A stretch of DNA of 64,000 nt from the IMG/VR virus record IMGVR_UViG_3300003877_000001, positions 1 through 64,000 of that record; one strand, given 5' to 3'. The translations under genes were made by a program, and so were the position numbers. This DNA is from a virus. Under the pieces are notes generated by a model. The model was not told the origin of the DNA. It was given only the letters and a program-made list of their open reading frames with translations, and did no database searches. Of this stretch, positions 51,766-61,388 are shown piece after piece (the first letter of the stretch is position 1; every line of letters begins with the position of its first letter).

Positions 51766-54519
51766 TTATAAATCATCAAACGATGCACCTTCAGGAGTAA
51801 TAGTGAACGTAATACCGATGAATTCAAGAGACTTGGTAGGCTTCAAGAATATTTCACCAAATAATTCGTTTCTATCTCTACTTTCAGGAGAGTTATTTGA
51901 ATCATCCATCTTAATTCTAAATTCAGTAAGACCTCTTTCTCTTCTAATAGAATCCAATACTGGATTAGCTTTAGATAAGAATTCATCTACTGTTGCTTGA
52001 TCATTTTGTTCAAATAATAACTTACTTGCTATGTTAGCAATAAGAACTTTAATTTGAAGTAATAATCTTCTTACATTAATTCTATCAAGTGCACTTTCTT
52101 TAAATTGAAGAGTCTTTTGACCAAATATTGCAGTTCCAACATCTGAAAAATCAGCCATTGGATTAATTCTACCAGCATAAAGTGTATCTCTAGAATCTTG
52201 AGACATTCTATATTTTGATCTTCTTGCATCAGTCACACCTCTTTGTAAACCAGCAGGTGCATACCAAGGGAATTTAACATTATCAGTAAATGCCATTGCT
52301 TTAAGTACCTCACCAGTAGGTGGTAACCAAATGTTAACGTTATTTTGTGTATCTGGAATTTGAATCCAAGGGAAATATGTACAAGCATAACTTGTATCAA
52401 TTGCAGTATTTTCTAGTAAATCAACAATCTCTGTTGCTGCAAGATTATCTGCTCTTTCACCTACTTCGATAGCAATATCAATATCAGGAGAATCAATAAT
52501 ATATAATGTATCAGTTCTTTGTGTTTCCATTATTTCAATAGTATCTTGAACAATTACAGTATTATCACCAAAATTAATTCCCGGTGTTGCAAATATGTTA
52601 ATTGTAACTTCTTCAGGGTTTGCAAATGTTAATATTGCAGTTTCCCATGCTTGGAAATCATTATGTGGTGTAACACCATCTTCAACACCATCAAATATTC
52701 CACCTTTTCTATAATTATCACCAAAAGTTCTTGATCCACGATGTTCATCCCAACCATCAAAACCACCAGCAGGAACTAATGTAAATTTACGTGAATTTAC
52801 TTCACCATAAACATCACCATCTTGAATATCACCTGAAGTTCTAAATCTACCAGCACCAACTTCAAATTCTCCTATTAATGTATTACCATCATAGAAAATA
52901 CCTGTAGCACCAGAATCCATATGGAAACCTTTAGATTTAGCAGGAGTACCTTTACCTCTGTAATTAAAATGATTTTGATCTATACCTATTGTATTAATAA
53001 AATTATCTGCTGAATAAGCAGTTTCAGAAATACCTAATGATACTCTATTTAATCTTTCGTCTGGTAAATAAAATGTTTTATAAAGTATTGATGGTGCAAT
53101 ACCTTCGGCAGAAGCTGTTGTAGCAGAAGCTGCCCAATCATTTTGAATATAACCCTCAAAACCAGCAGGGAAAGCATCTGGTTCAGCATTTTCATTAATC
53201 TCTAACATAATATATTCACTTTGAAGAACATATTCACCATTAGCAGTACCAATTCTATTACCAATAAAATTAGTTTCACCTTTTCTCATTACACAACGTG
53301 AAAACGATTCTAATACAATAGGATTTGCATCTGTATCATTAAAGTCACGAACTATAATATTAAATTCTTTTGAAATTGGATCAATATTAGTTATTGATAT
53401 TTTAATTTCTTTATTTGCATTATCACCATCAGATATTGATATGAATTTAAATAATTGATCAACATCATTACCTTTTAATTGTGATACAACCCAAGGGGTT
53501 TCAGGTGTTTGAAATTGCTCTTGATAATCTGTAAATATTGATGCATCTGCATCAATCATTATTGTATTTAAACCATAACCACTACCATTAGCATCTAATA
53601 ATCTTGTTAAATCTGGATAAACTCTTTCACACCAAATTTTACCATTTTTACCTTTAGGTTCGCTACCAATTACACTTGGTAAGAATTCTGCTGAATTAGG
53701 ATCTAATGATACTACAAAAGTTTCTGTTGATGGATCAGTATCAAATGCATCAGGTGCTTTGAATGCACTTAATTCAAAATTCCCAAACATATTACCAATA
53801 CCTGTATTAGTTTCATTTGCAATCATTGTTAATGTGTCAGTATCAAATCTTGTTGTAGGTACTGCATCATCATTATCCGTTACACTACCTCTTGAACGAA
53901 CTACTGCAAGTACCATATTTTCTAATTCAGTTTGAGATGTTGCACTAAAAGTTACCAATGTATCATCAACAGTACCACTTAATGAAGTTCCTGTATATGA
54001 TGTTACTACAAAATCATGTCTTACACCAGTAAAAGCTGAACCAGATTTAGTAAATCCAGTAAAAGTTGAACCAGTTTGTCCAATAGCATTTAAACCTACA
54101 CCTAAATAGCTTCCATTACTGAAAGGTACACTAACAGGTGCTGCGGTAGATACTTCTCCTATTGTTGCTTCATCAACACCTGCACTTAATGTAATTGCCC
54201 ATGCAGTACCTGCATCATATCCCGATAAACCAAGTACTCTTGTTACCCATGCTTGGTTTGATTCATTTAGATATGCATTAACTGCATAGGGTAATTGATA
54301 TCTTAATTCTAAATTCCCACTTGGAAATTTTTCAGTGTTTTGTTCACCAAAACGAGTTCTAAATTGTCCTTTGTCCTGTACGAATACTGGTTCAAAAGCA
54401 GGTCCTTTAACAGTTTCACCTACGATTCCCAATGTTGTTACACCAACATTTCTAGTAACGAAAGATAAGTCTCTTTCACGAAATTTATAACCGGGTGAGG
54501 TAAATACAAATTCAGCCAT
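51766..54519 (-). CDS. 18: Tail sheath protein, gp18-like
   Basis: 917 residues. FVFTSPGYKFRERDLSFVTR, then TTLGIVGETVKGPAFEPVFV is the sheath N-terminus; GNLELRYQLPYAVNAYLNES, then QAWVTRVLG follows. The C-terminal domain holds YAPAGLQRGVTDARRSKYRM, ALDRINVRRLLLQIKVLIAN and FIGITFTITPEGASFDDL, the conserved core that bears the sheath-sheath contacts. Larger than T4 gp18 (659) because of inserted beta-rich domains in the middle, probably exposed on the sheath surface. Confidence 0.92.
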   Translation of the reverse strand: MAEFVFTSPGYKFRERDLSFVTRNVGVTTLGIVGETVKGPAFEPVFVQDKGQFRTRFGEQNTEKFPSGNLELRYQLPYAVNAYLNESNQAWVTRVLGLSGYDAGTAWAITLSAGVDEATIGEVSTAAPVSVPFSNGSYLGVGLNAIGQTGSTFTGFTKSGSAFTGVRHDFVVTSYTGTSLSGTVDDTLVTFSATSQTELENMVLAVVRSRGSVTDNDDAVPTTRFDTDTLTMIANETNTGIGNMFGNFELSAFKAPDAFDTDPSTETFVVSLDPNSAEFLPSVIGSEPKGKNGKIWCERVYPDLTRLLDANGSGYGLNTIMIDADASIFTDYQEQFQTPETPWVVSQLKGNDVDQLFKFISISDGDNANKEIKISITNIDPISKEFNIIVRDFNDTDANPIVLESFSRCVMRKGETNFIGNRIGTANGEYVLQSEYIMLEINENAEPDAFPAGFEGYIQNDWAASATTASAEGIAPSILYKTFYLPDERLNRVSLGISETAYSADNFINTIGIDQNHFNYRGKGTPAKSKGFHMDSGATGIFYDGNTLIGEFEVGAGRFRTSGDIQDGDVYGEVNSRKFTLVPAGGFDGWDEHRGSRTFGDNYRKGGIFDGVEDGVTPHNDFQAWETAILTFANPEEVTINIFATPGINFGDNTVIVQDTIEIMETQRTDTLYIIDSPDIDIAIEVGERADNLAATEIVDLLENTAIDTSYACTYFPWIQIPDTQNNVNIWLPPTGEVLKAMAFTDNVKFPWYAPAGLQRGVTDARRSKYRMSQDSRDTLYAGRINPMADFSDVGTAIFGQKTLQFKESALDRINVRRLLLQIKVLIANIASKLLFEQNDQATVDEFLSKANPVLDSIRRERGLTEFRIKMDDSNNSPESRDRNELFGEIFLKPTKSLEFIGITFTITPEGASFDDL

Positions 54520-54589
54520 ATTAATCTTGTTTTATTCTTTTATTTTTATTATTTTTGCATTCTAACACAATAGTTATACTATGTTTTTT

Positions 54590-54598
54590 TATAAATAC
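54590..54598 (-). promoter_or_regulatory. GTATTTATA motif for the sheath gene
   Basis: Minus strand, about 70 bp before the start at 54519, in the divergent gap 54520-54666. Confidence 0.5.
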
Positions 54599-54666
54599 TT
54601 TTTTATTTATGAAAATCAAGAATTTATAACAGAACTATTTATAAAAAACTCTAAAATTGTTATATT

Positions 54667-56757
54667 ATGAACAAATCATATAGAATAAAAACCGACATAG
54701 GTACAAATGCAGATAAGTCCATTAAATTGAAACTTGAACAAGATGTAGATACTTTTGAAATTTTATCATTAAAAATAGATCAAAAGGATATTTATGAAGC
54801 ATTTAATTGTGATTATGGTATTATTGTTGGTAGAGTTAATGCTAATGGTTCTGTTGGAATACCTAATGCTAAGATTTCAATATTTATACCTATTAGTGAA
54901 GATGATAAACAAAATGCAGAAATAAGGGCGATATATCCATATGAAAATCCACGTGATAAAAATACAACAGGTAAAAGATATAATTTATTACCACGTGTAG
55001 CGCAAATACAAACAGATGGTACTGTAAGACCAAAACAACCATTTGGGACATTTCCAACAAAAGAAGAAGTGGTAACAAATGATAGTTGGTTAGAAGTATA
55101 TGATAAATACTATAAGTTTAGTACTGTAACTAATGAATCTGGTGATTATATGTTGTTTGGAGTTCCAGTAGGTACACAAACAGTTCATATGTCAGTCGAC
55201 ATTACGGACATTGGACAATTTTCAATGACACCTGCTACAATGGTAACTAATCTAGGTTATTCACCTAATTTATTTACTGACAATGGAACTAAAATTAAAC
55301 CAAGTACTGATTTAGATGATTTACCAAATATTGAAACACAAGAAATTAGTGTGGATGTTATACCTTTTTGTGGTGATAATGAAATATTTGATATTGGCAT
55401 AACAAGACAAGATTTTAGAATACGTGCAGAATTAGTTTCAACATTTACTATGTTTGGTAGTGGATTTACTAATGGTGATGATGAAATGTGGATTGCCGAA
55501 GAAGGTGGTAGTAATAAGACAGTTAGAGAACTTTATAGAGAACATAATTTAGAAAAATTTATGGCAACTAATAGAGCAGCAGAAGTAACTGAACAAATAT
55601 TTTATTATCCTGCAAATGTTAGTGATGCAGATATTGCAAATTCTACACTTGATCCATTAGAAGAAAGAATGATTAAATTAAGTGATACTCAATATGCAAA
55701 ATTTATTAATGAAGGTGATTTTGTTTATATTATTCCATGTAATAGAAATAAAGTAGTTACAAATGAAGAAGGTGAACTAGTTCCAGTTGATGATGATAAC
55801 CCATCAGGAGTGTTTACAGAATTTAAAGGATTTTTAACATTAGAAATTAGTTCAGAAACACTACCAATGGGATTTAGTGGTGAACTAACATCTGGTAATA
55901 ATCGAGCAGTTAGACCTTTAAGATATAAATATAAATTTCCACAATCATCAACAACACTTGGTAATACTCTTAGTTCAACAGATGATGAACCAATAATTAA
56001 TGCTTGGAGAAAACAACATCATACATTTAATTTGAATAAAATATATAGTGTTGCAAGATTTCATGGTACAACATTTAATTCGAGCAGTAGTTCACAAAAT
56101 AGTGCATTAAATCAAGTTAATGGTTTTGTTAATAATGGTACTGCTTGGGATTTAAATAATATAATGACTTCAACAGAAAGTCATTGGAATGTTGGTATTT
56201 TATGGGTTCAAGATACTGCTGATATATTAAGTAGTACTAAAGAATTTCCATCAAACAAATCTGATGGTACTCAATTTGGTGGTAATTGGATGAATTTTAC
56301 TATATATTTTGTTCAAAATGGTAGATTTCAAGGTGATGTTTCAGCATATCAAGATATGAAATCAAATCCAAATTTTCAACATGCTAGTAATCATGGTTAT
56401 CATTTTATTGATTCTAACAACCAACCAATTGCGGCAAATGTTTTAAATACACAATGGTTTCCTAGAATTGATTTACACTTTACAGATATAATTGAAGTAC
56501 CGAAGGAAGATATATTATTATTTAACAACATATCATCAAAAGGATTTAAAAAATCAACATTACTAGATCCTCTGATTGGTAGTGATTATAAAAATGGTTT
56601 GAGTCTCGTTCCTATTGCAGGTAGTAGTGATAAAACAATGGGTAGTGGTAAAATAGATGGTAGTACAACAGGTACACAAGACACTGATATATATTTCTAT
56701 AAAGGATTAAATGGATCAAATTGTACACAATTTTTAGCAGACTTAGGATTGGTATAA
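54667..56757 (+). CDS. Virion structural protein with carboxypeptidase-regulatory-like beta domain
   Basis: 696 residues. DYGIIVGRVNANGSVGIPNA, KISIFIP and later NESGDYMLFGVPVGTQTVHM form a CnaB/carboxypeptidase-regulatory-like beta sandwich of the kind seen in phage baseplates and fibres of Bacteroidota. The rest is Asn/Thr/Ser-rich. Lies divergently from the sheath gene and ends in a strong terminator. Baseplate or whisker role is inferred. Confidence 0.6.
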   Translation: MNKSYRIKTDIGTNADKSIKLKLEQDVDTFEILSLKIDQKDIYEAFNCDYGIIVGRVNANGSVGIPNAKISIFIPISEDDKQNAEIRAIYPYENPRDKNTTGKRYNLLPRVAQIQTDGTVRPKQPFGTFPTKEEVVTNDSWLEVYDKYYKFSTVTNESGDYMLFGVPVGTQTVHMSVDITDIGQFSMTPATMVTNLGYSPNLFTDNGTKIKPSTDLDDLPNIETQEISVDVIPFCGDNEIFDIGITRQDFRIRAELVSTFTMFGSGFTNGDDEMWIAEEGGSNKTVRELYREHNLEKFMATNRAAEVTEQIFYYPANVSDADIANSTLDPLEERMIKLSDTQYAKFINEGDFVYIIPCNRNKVVTNEEGELVPVDDDNPSGVFTEFKGFLTLEISSETLPMGFSGELTSGNNRAVRPLRYKYKFPQSSTTLGNTLSSTDDEPIINAWRKQHHTFNLNKIYSVARFHGTTFNSSSSSQNSALNQVNGFVNNGTAWDLNNIMTSTESHWNVGILWVQDTADILSSTKEFPSNKSDGTQFGGNWMNFTIYFVQNGRFQGDVSAYQDMKSNPNFQHASNHGYHFIDSNNQPIAANVLNTQWFPRIDLHFTDIIEVPKEDILLFNNISSKGFKKSTLLDPLIGSDYKNGLSLVPIAGSSDKTMGSGKIDGSTTGTQDTDIYFYKGLNGSNCTQFLADLGLV

Positions 56758-56786
56758 AAAAACCCATCGAATTCGATGGGTTTTTT
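56757..56786. terminator. Bidirectional terminator (perfect palindrome)
   Basis: AAAAAACCCATCGA/TTCGATGGGTTTTTT with T runs on both strands, between convergent genes. Shares the AACCCAT...ATGGGTT core with hairpins at 2231 and 57376. Confidence 0.9.
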
Positions 56787-56789
56787 TTA

Positions 56790-57269
56790 TTATTTCACAA
56801 CGTGATAGTAAATACCAATTGTGACATTATTAATGGTTATACTATCATGAATTAATCTAATAGTCGCTGTTTTTTGAGTTAAATCATATTCAGTAATTTG
56901 CCATTGAATATTATCAGTACTATTTTGAATAGTGTATTTTATTATTAATGTTTCAGGATCAAATGTAACAACCCAATTTCTTTCAAAATTATTTCGACAT
57001 ACATCAGTAAATATAATTAAATTATCTGCTGATTTAATGTTGAAATCTGTTAATTGCCAAGTAAGATGACTTAAATTACCACAAACAGAATTTCTATCAT
57101 AGGTTTCATTTTGATATGTAACAGACTCACTCAACCAAACACCATCAAAATCTGCTAATGTAATACCATTACTAGGATTATCTGGTGTAACTTCATTTGG
57201 GTCGCATGACATAACACCTAGTGCTAGTACTACTGCGAAAATCGACATTAAATTTTTCATTTTTTTCAT
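56790..57269 (-). CDS. Phage-encoded lipoprotein, lipocalin-like
   Basis: 159 residues. Signal peptide MKKMKNLMSIFAVVLALGVM then SC-DPNE: a lipobox with Cys22, followed by acidic residues as in the surface-export signal of Bacteroidota lipoproteins. The mature part (GITLADFDGVWLSESVTY; LTWQLTDFNI; WQITEYDLTQKTATIRLI) resembles small lipocalin-like domains. Likely exported to the infected cell's surface. Own GTAACCTTT-type promoter and terminator. Signal region is duplicated in the next gene. Confidence 0.8.
   Translation of the reverse strand: MKKMKNLMSIFAVVLALGVMSCDPNEVTPDNPSNGITLADFDGVWLSESVTYQNETYDRNSVCGNLSHLTWQLTDFNIKSADNLIIFTDVCRNNFERNWVVTFDPETLIIKYTIQNSTDNIQWQITEYDLTQKTATIRLIHDSITINNVTIGIYYHVVK
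57192..57266 (-). repeat. Signal-peptide-encoding repeat, copy 1
   Basis: About 74-75 bp identical to 57767-57841; it covers the start codon, signal peptide and lipobox (to CDPNE) of the first lipoprotein gene. Confidence 0.9.
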
Positions 57270-57292
57270 AATTTTTAATAGTTTTATTTTGT

Positions 57293-57321
57293 TATACGGA
57301 AAAATTCTTATAAAGGTTACA
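57293..57321 (-). promoter_or_regulatory. GTAACCTTT-N14-CGTATA promoter of the first lipoprotein
   Basis: Minus-strand GTAACCTTT (57321-57313) and CGTATA (57298-57293), 24 bp before the start at 57269. Confidence 0.6.
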
Positions 57322-57348
57322 AATTTTTAATATTTTTTTTTATAATTG

Positions 57349-57374
57349 TAACCTTTTTATTGATAATGGGTATA
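57349..57374 (+). promoter_or_regulatory. Inverted copy of the GTAACCTTT element
   Basis: TTGTAACCTTT (57347-57357) mirrors the element at 57313, forming an inverted repeat, with a weaker second box GGTATA (57369-57374) that runs into a terminator. May be a binding site rather than a working promoter. Confidence 0.35.
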
Positions 57375-57375
57375 A

Positions 57376-57405
57376 AAAAACCCATAGTATATACTATGGG
57401 TTTTT
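57376..57405. terminator. Terminator after the second lipoprotein gene
   Basis: Perfect palindrome AAAAACCCATAGTAT/ATACTATGGGTTTTT, 17 bp beyond the stop at 57422, with A/T runs for both directions. Confidence 0.88.
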
Positions 57406-57421
57406 AATTAAATTTCATCTA

Positions 57422-57835
57422 CTATATATTAAGATTATCACTATATGTAGCAACTAATCCACTATCTGTTAATGACGTAACATTTAGATTATAAACAGTC
57501 CCATAATATTTTATCAGAATATTTTTACCCCTTAAATCCCAAGTTGCTAGTTGTGGATTATGACTACCAGTGTATTTTGGATTTACGGCAAATGCAGTTC
57601 CATCTGCATTAAGAATAAAAACAAAATGTTTCCAAGATTGATCAAAATCATTACCAGTATCGAATGGTGGGTTTATTGGTGATGTTTCATCAGTACAACA
57701 CATTGAACTTGTCTGTGTGTAAGTTTCAATATATTCCTCTAATGAATTATCAGGTGTAATAGAATTTTCATTTGGGTCGCATGACATAACACCTAGTGCT
57801 AGTACTACTGCGAAAATCGACATTAAATTTTTCAT
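57422..57835 (-). CDS. Phage-encoded lipoprotein, second copy
   Basis: 137 residues. MKNLMSIFAVVLALGVMSC then DPNE: the same signal peptide and lipobox as the neighbour, identical at the DNA level, but an unrelated mature domain (QSWKHFVFILNADGTAFAVN; WDLRGKNILIKYYGTVYNLN), small and beta-rich with a CC pair after the linker. Shared export signal with different cargo suggests swapping of the mature part. Confidence 0.8.
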   Translation of the reverse strand: MKNLMSIFAVVLALGVMSCDPNENSITPDNSLEEYIETYTQTSSMCCTDETSPINPPFDTGNDFDQSWKHFVFILNADGTAFAVNPKYTGSHNPQLATWDLRGKNILIKYYGTVYNLNVTSLTDSGLVATYSDNLNI

Positions 57836-57841
57836 TTTTTT
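57767..57841 (-). repeat. Signal-peptide-encoding repeat, copy 2
   Basis: Matches 57192-57266; 575 bp apart, same orientation. Flanking sequences on both sides differ. Confidence 0.9.
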
Positions 57842-57864
57842 TATTTTTATATTTTATATTAACA

Positions 57865-57892
57865 TATACGTAATAAAATAAATAAAGGTTAC
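57865..57892 (-). promoter_or_regulatory. GTAACCTTT-N13-CGTATA promoter of the second lipoprotein
   Basis: Minus-strand GTAACCTTT (57892-57884), 13-bp spacer, CGTATA (57870-57865), 30 bp before the start at 57835. Confidence 0.6.
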
Positions 57893-57912
57893 ATTTTTTT
57901 ATAATCGTATTT

Positions 57913-59103
57913 ATGATTAGAATGGATATAAAGGAAAAAATACAATTAGGAGAGGATAGTTATATTGATAGTGTAAATGTGAATACAACAATTAAATTTC
58001 CATTACAATCAAATAATGACCTTAATTTTGAATATGATATACAAAACGTATTAGATGTTACTCAAGTATTTGATACAGAAAGACAAGAATCTAAAAAATA
58101 TAGGCTTCATGGCGAATTTGAATACCTTTCAATATTAAATGGATTACCTAAAGATTATACATTGTTAAGTGATTTTTTTAGTTTAATACCATTATCTGCT
58201 GATACAAAAAATATATATAGCGATTTAAATATATATTTAGTTAAACCATCAATAGAATTTACTGAATTAATTACAAATGAAAGATATATAAAAAACTATG
58301 AAATTATTGCAAACATAAATAATGTAGAAATATTTAATTCTGGATTTGCAAAAAATATTTATAGTGAACAACAATATACATATGTTATTAATTTAGATAT
58401 TGATATTGCTGATCAATACGATGGATTAAACTTTCCAATTACAGAATTAGCATTATATATTGAATACCAACCACAACAAAACGGTAATGGTGTTTTAGAA
58501 ACAATGGAGAGAAAAAATTATAATTCTACTGGTGGAACAATCACACAAAATTTTACACCAATATCTTTAAATGTTGGTGATATAATTGTTGGGGATGTAA
58601 TTAATTACAATAAATTACAATATGAACAAACTGATTTTATATATAATAATGAACCACAAACAATGGAACATTATATTAATACAACATATAAGGATACACC
58701 AACATCAGGAAATAAAATTTTAAAATATAAATATAAACCATTTATACCAATTACATTAAAATTTCTTGAATCTAATATAACAAGAGGAAACACTGGTAGT
58801 ACATCCTATGAAGTGACTAGTACAATACCACCATTTGCAACTCAAATTGATAATGATGGTAATTTTATATGGAGAAAATTATTACCTAATGGATTTTTTG
58901 ATCCAATTGAAGAAATAGGTGTTAATTTTCCTTTTATAAATCAAAGACATTATGTATTTTCAAATATAATATTTAAAATGCAACCAGATTTAAGTGATTT
59001 TAATACATCAAACGTATTTAATCAAATATTATTTGATCAAAATAATTTAATCAATGCTGAACCTAATAGTTCATTAGATAATATAGGAGAAATATGCAAT
59101 TAA
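57913..59103 (+). CDS. Virion structural protein (tail/baseplate)
   Basis: 396 residues; start is ATG 57913 or ATG 57922 (MDIKEKIQLG). Beta-rich, Asn/Ile/Tyr-rich, with a conserved-looking middle YKPFIPITLKFLESNITRGN and an end LPNGFFDPIEEIGVNFPFIN then QRHYVFSNIIF. GTATTTATG overlaps the first ATG. Overlaps the next gene by 10 bp. No enzymatic motif; structural role inferred. Confidence 0.55.
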   Translation: MIRMDIKEKIQLGEDSYIDSVNVNTTIKFPLQSNNDLNFEYDIQNVLDVTQVFDTERQESKKYRLHGEFEYLSILNGLPKDYTLLSDFFSLIPLSADTKNIYSDLNIYLVKPSIEFTELITNERYIKNYEIIANINNVEIFNSGFAKNIYSEQQYTYVINLDIDIADQYDGLNFPITELALYIEYQPQQNGNGVLETMERKNYNSTGGTITQNFTPISLNVGDIIVGDVINYNKLQYEQTDFIYNNEPQTMEHYINTTYKDTPTSGNKILKYKYKPFIPITLKFLESNITRGNTGSTSYEVTSTIPPFATQIDNDGNFIWRKLLPNGFFDPIEEIGVNFPFINQRHYVFSNIIFKMQPDLSDFNTSNVFNQILFDQNNLINAEPNSSLDNIGEICN

Positions 59104-59873
59104 TAAAAGAAAAGACTAGATTTACGGGTAGAGATATTAAAATAAAAATACCTCTAGATTCCACCAATAATTTAGGTGGTCTTCAACAATCTATTAATGA
59201 TTATATAGAAAGAGAAACTGGTTTATCTATTAATCCTATTACTGATGGTGAAACGTTTAAATATAAATCAACAACTAATAGAAGTATTACTCCATACTTT
59301 TATAATGGCATAGGTCTTGGTAATAGCTTAGAATATGCAGGATTTACTCCTGATGAAATTAATAATAGTAACGATGTGGTTACAAATAGTTTTTACATAT
59401 TACAAGTTTATGATACTATTGTAGGTGAAAATCAAACATTATTACATAATTCATATCATAACGGATATGAAATCGAGCATATTTCAACTACTTTTCTTTT
59501 AAAAGAAGGGAATGAAGATTCAAATTTTTACATACCTGAATGGTATATAAATGAAAATTTAAATGGTGGTGAAATCAAATTTGTTATTAAATTATTGTTT
59601 TATAATGCTAAAACAGGTAAATTACAAATATTTTATAATAGAAATAAAGCTATTAATACTACTGAAGATAAAATATATTACGATGGTACACTATTTTTAG
59701 ATGATAAAACATATACCTTAGAAACCAATGCAATGAGATACAATGAATTTGAAAACGCTGATTATGCTAATAAAATTAATGAAAGTTTAGATTCGTTTGA
59801 TAATGAAGCACCAGTATTTCCTGATGGTAAACAATTTAACAATGATGGTACATATACTGAAGTTACTACTTAA
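59094..59873 (+). CDS. Virion structural protein
   Basis: 259 residues, beta-rich. IKIKIPLDSTNNLGGLQQSI, then RSITPYFYNGIGLGNSLEYA and TFLLKEGNEDSNFYIPEWYI. Translationally coupled to the preceding gene. Ends convergently with 59866-60570 (8-bp overlap). Probably a partner of the preceding protein in the tail. Confidence 0.55.
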   Translation: MQLIKEKTRFTGRDIKIKIPLDSTNNLGGLQQSINDYIERETGLSINPITDGETFKYKSTTNRSITPYFYNGIGLGNSLEYAGFTPDEINNSNDVVTNSFYILQVYDTIVGENQTLLHNSYHNGYEIEHISTTFLLKEGNEDSNFYIPEWYINENLNGGEIKFVIKLLFYNAKTGKLQIFYNRNKAINTTEDKIYYDGTLFLDDKTYTLETNAMRYNEFENADYANKINESLDSFDNEAPVFPDGKQFNNDGTYTEVTT

Positions 59874-60570
59874 ATAAACCGTTTAGAATGTTAGGTAGCA
59901 TTGTTCTTGCAGCAGTAGCTACTTCAGCACCTTTTACACCACTAAGTCCACCTTCAATTGCTGATAATCCAATATTACCTGCTTTTGCAGCACTAGCAAA
60001 TCCACTTAATGATGCTATACCAGCAGCAACGGTAAGACCTAATATAATACCACTAGCAATTTTTCTAAGTTGTGCATCTTCAACTTTACCATATTTAGGT
60101 AGTTTTCTTAAACCATTTATAATTACATTTTGATATGCATGTTCTAATTTATGACTTGCTTCATAGGCAGCTTCACCAGCACTTCTAATCCATTCTGATT
60201 TTGTCTTAATACCTAATTGACGAACACCTTTACCGATCATACTCATAATCTTAGGTGCTGCAATTAAAGTACCGCCAACAAGTGCAAGTCCAGATTCATT
60301 AACATCAACAGGTTCACCTTGAACAGTTAATACACCATCTCTATCACCTACAATATTACCTAATCTATTTATATCATCAACATCAACATCATCTACCAAA
60401 TCTTTAATTAAAGATTCTATTCTATGAGCAAATTCAGGGGATTCAACAGCATCATCTAATGGACTGTCACCTGTATTAGGATTGTCTTTATTTGGATCGA
60501 TAAATTCATCTTCAGTAATGAGAGATAATTTTTTTATTCTAGCAATATGTTCTTCGTAAGTTTTTCTCAT
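59866..60570 (-). CDS. Protein with capsid-targeting-like leader and hydrophobic helices
   Basis: 234 residues. The start MRKTYEEHIARIKKLSLITE then DE resembles the targeting peptides of T4 internal proteins (MKTYxEFI...), with an [LI]-x-E site. Two apolar Gly/Ala-rich segments (ALVGGTLIAAPKIMSMIG; IASGIILGLTVAAGIASL) could cross a membrane after ejection. Candidate internal, ejected head protein. One-base overlap with the upstream gene. Confidence 0.55.
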   Translation of the reverse strand: MRKTYEEHIARIKKLSLITEDEFIDPNKDNPNTGDSPLDDAVESPEFAHRIESLIKDLVDDVDVDDINRLGNIVGDRDGVLTVQGEPVDVNESGLALVGGTLIAAPKIMSMIGKGVRQLGIKTKSEWIRSAGEAAYEASHKLEHAYQNVIINGLRKLPKYGKVEDAQLRKIASGIILGLTVAAGIASLSGFASAAKAGNIGLSAIEGGLSGVKGAEVATAARTMLPNILNGLFK

Positions 60571-61334
60571 TACATTAAATTTATACCAAATCTTGGTAGT
60601 CTTGACGTTTTAGTTATCTCAAATTCTTCCTCTTTTTGAATATAACCCAAAACCTTTAAAACATATTTAGATACATAAAATCTATCACCATCGATATTTT
60701 CAATTGTATTAGCTTCTTCTACTGATTCTAAATGTACAGGCATTGGATGTCCTTTAGGGAATATATACCCTTGTCTTGATGCAAAATTAGGAAATATGGT
60801 TTCATCAAAACTGTTTACATCTACACGAAATTTAGTGAATAATCTTACTTCATATGTAAAATCAATATTCGTTGGTTCAGGTATTTTAAATCTTAAATTA
60901 ATTATTTGACCTTCATCTAAAATGGGAACATCTAAATACATAAATGTTTTACCTTGTGGTATTCTCCATTGTGTACCTAATCTAGTACCTGCTTCTTTAT
61001 TTGTTCTTCTAACTGTAATATATGGAGTTGGAATGTTTTTATCACCGTCCATAAATTTCCATGTTTTAGAAAATTCACCCCATCTTTCATTTTCAAGATA
61101 AAATACAGGTACATTTTTACCATCAATAATCAATTTTAATTCACCATTATCAACATAATCATTAATTGATTGATCTATATTATGAAATTCAATTGTTCTA
61201 GGAAGGAAATTGGTATTAGTATCTGTATCACGCATTAACTGCTCAATTCTATCAAATCCATATTTGAGATATTCTGAACCTACTTTAGGTGGTTCTAAAT
61301 TTATATCAAATTTGCTTTTCTTAGGTAATCCCAT
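60570..61334 (-). CDS. Virion structural protein (neck/tail-completion candidate)
   Basis: 254 residues. FDINLEPPKVGSEYLKYGFD, then MRDTDTNTNFLPRTIEFHNI, YLENERWGEFSKTWKFMDGD and TPYITVRRTNKEAG. Soluble mixed fold with a distinctive order, common in genomes of related phages by my recollection, but without an assigned name I can defend. Candidate late motif 14 bp upstream. Confidence 0.55.
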   Translation of the reverse strand: MGLPKKSKFDINLEPPKVGSEYLKYGFDRIEQLMRDTDTNTNFLPRTIEFHNIDQSINDYVDNGELKLIIDGKNVPVFYLENERWGEFSKTWKFMDGDKNIPTPYITVRRTNKEAGTRLGTQWRIPQGKTFMYLDVPILDEGQIINLRFKIPEPTNIDFTYEVRLFTKFRVDVNSFDETIFPNFASRQGYIFPKGHPMPVHLESVEEANTIENIDGDRFYVSKYVLKVLGYIQKEEEFEITKTSRLPRFGINLM

Positions 61335-61363
61335 ATTAATTCTTTTTTATAAATACTCTTTAC
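61333..61363. repeat. 31-bp direct repeat, copy 1
   Basis: ATATTAATTCTTTTTTATAA then ATACTCTTTAC; identical to 63361-63391. The two copies bracket the RHH gene and homing endonuclease. Confidence 0.9.
61348..61356 (-). promoter_or_regulatory. GTATTTATA motif for the 61334 gene
   Basis: Minus strand, 14 bp before the start, inside direct-repeat copy 1. Confidence 0.5.
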
Positions 61364-61388
61364 ATTATTGTTTTTTATTATTATCTTA

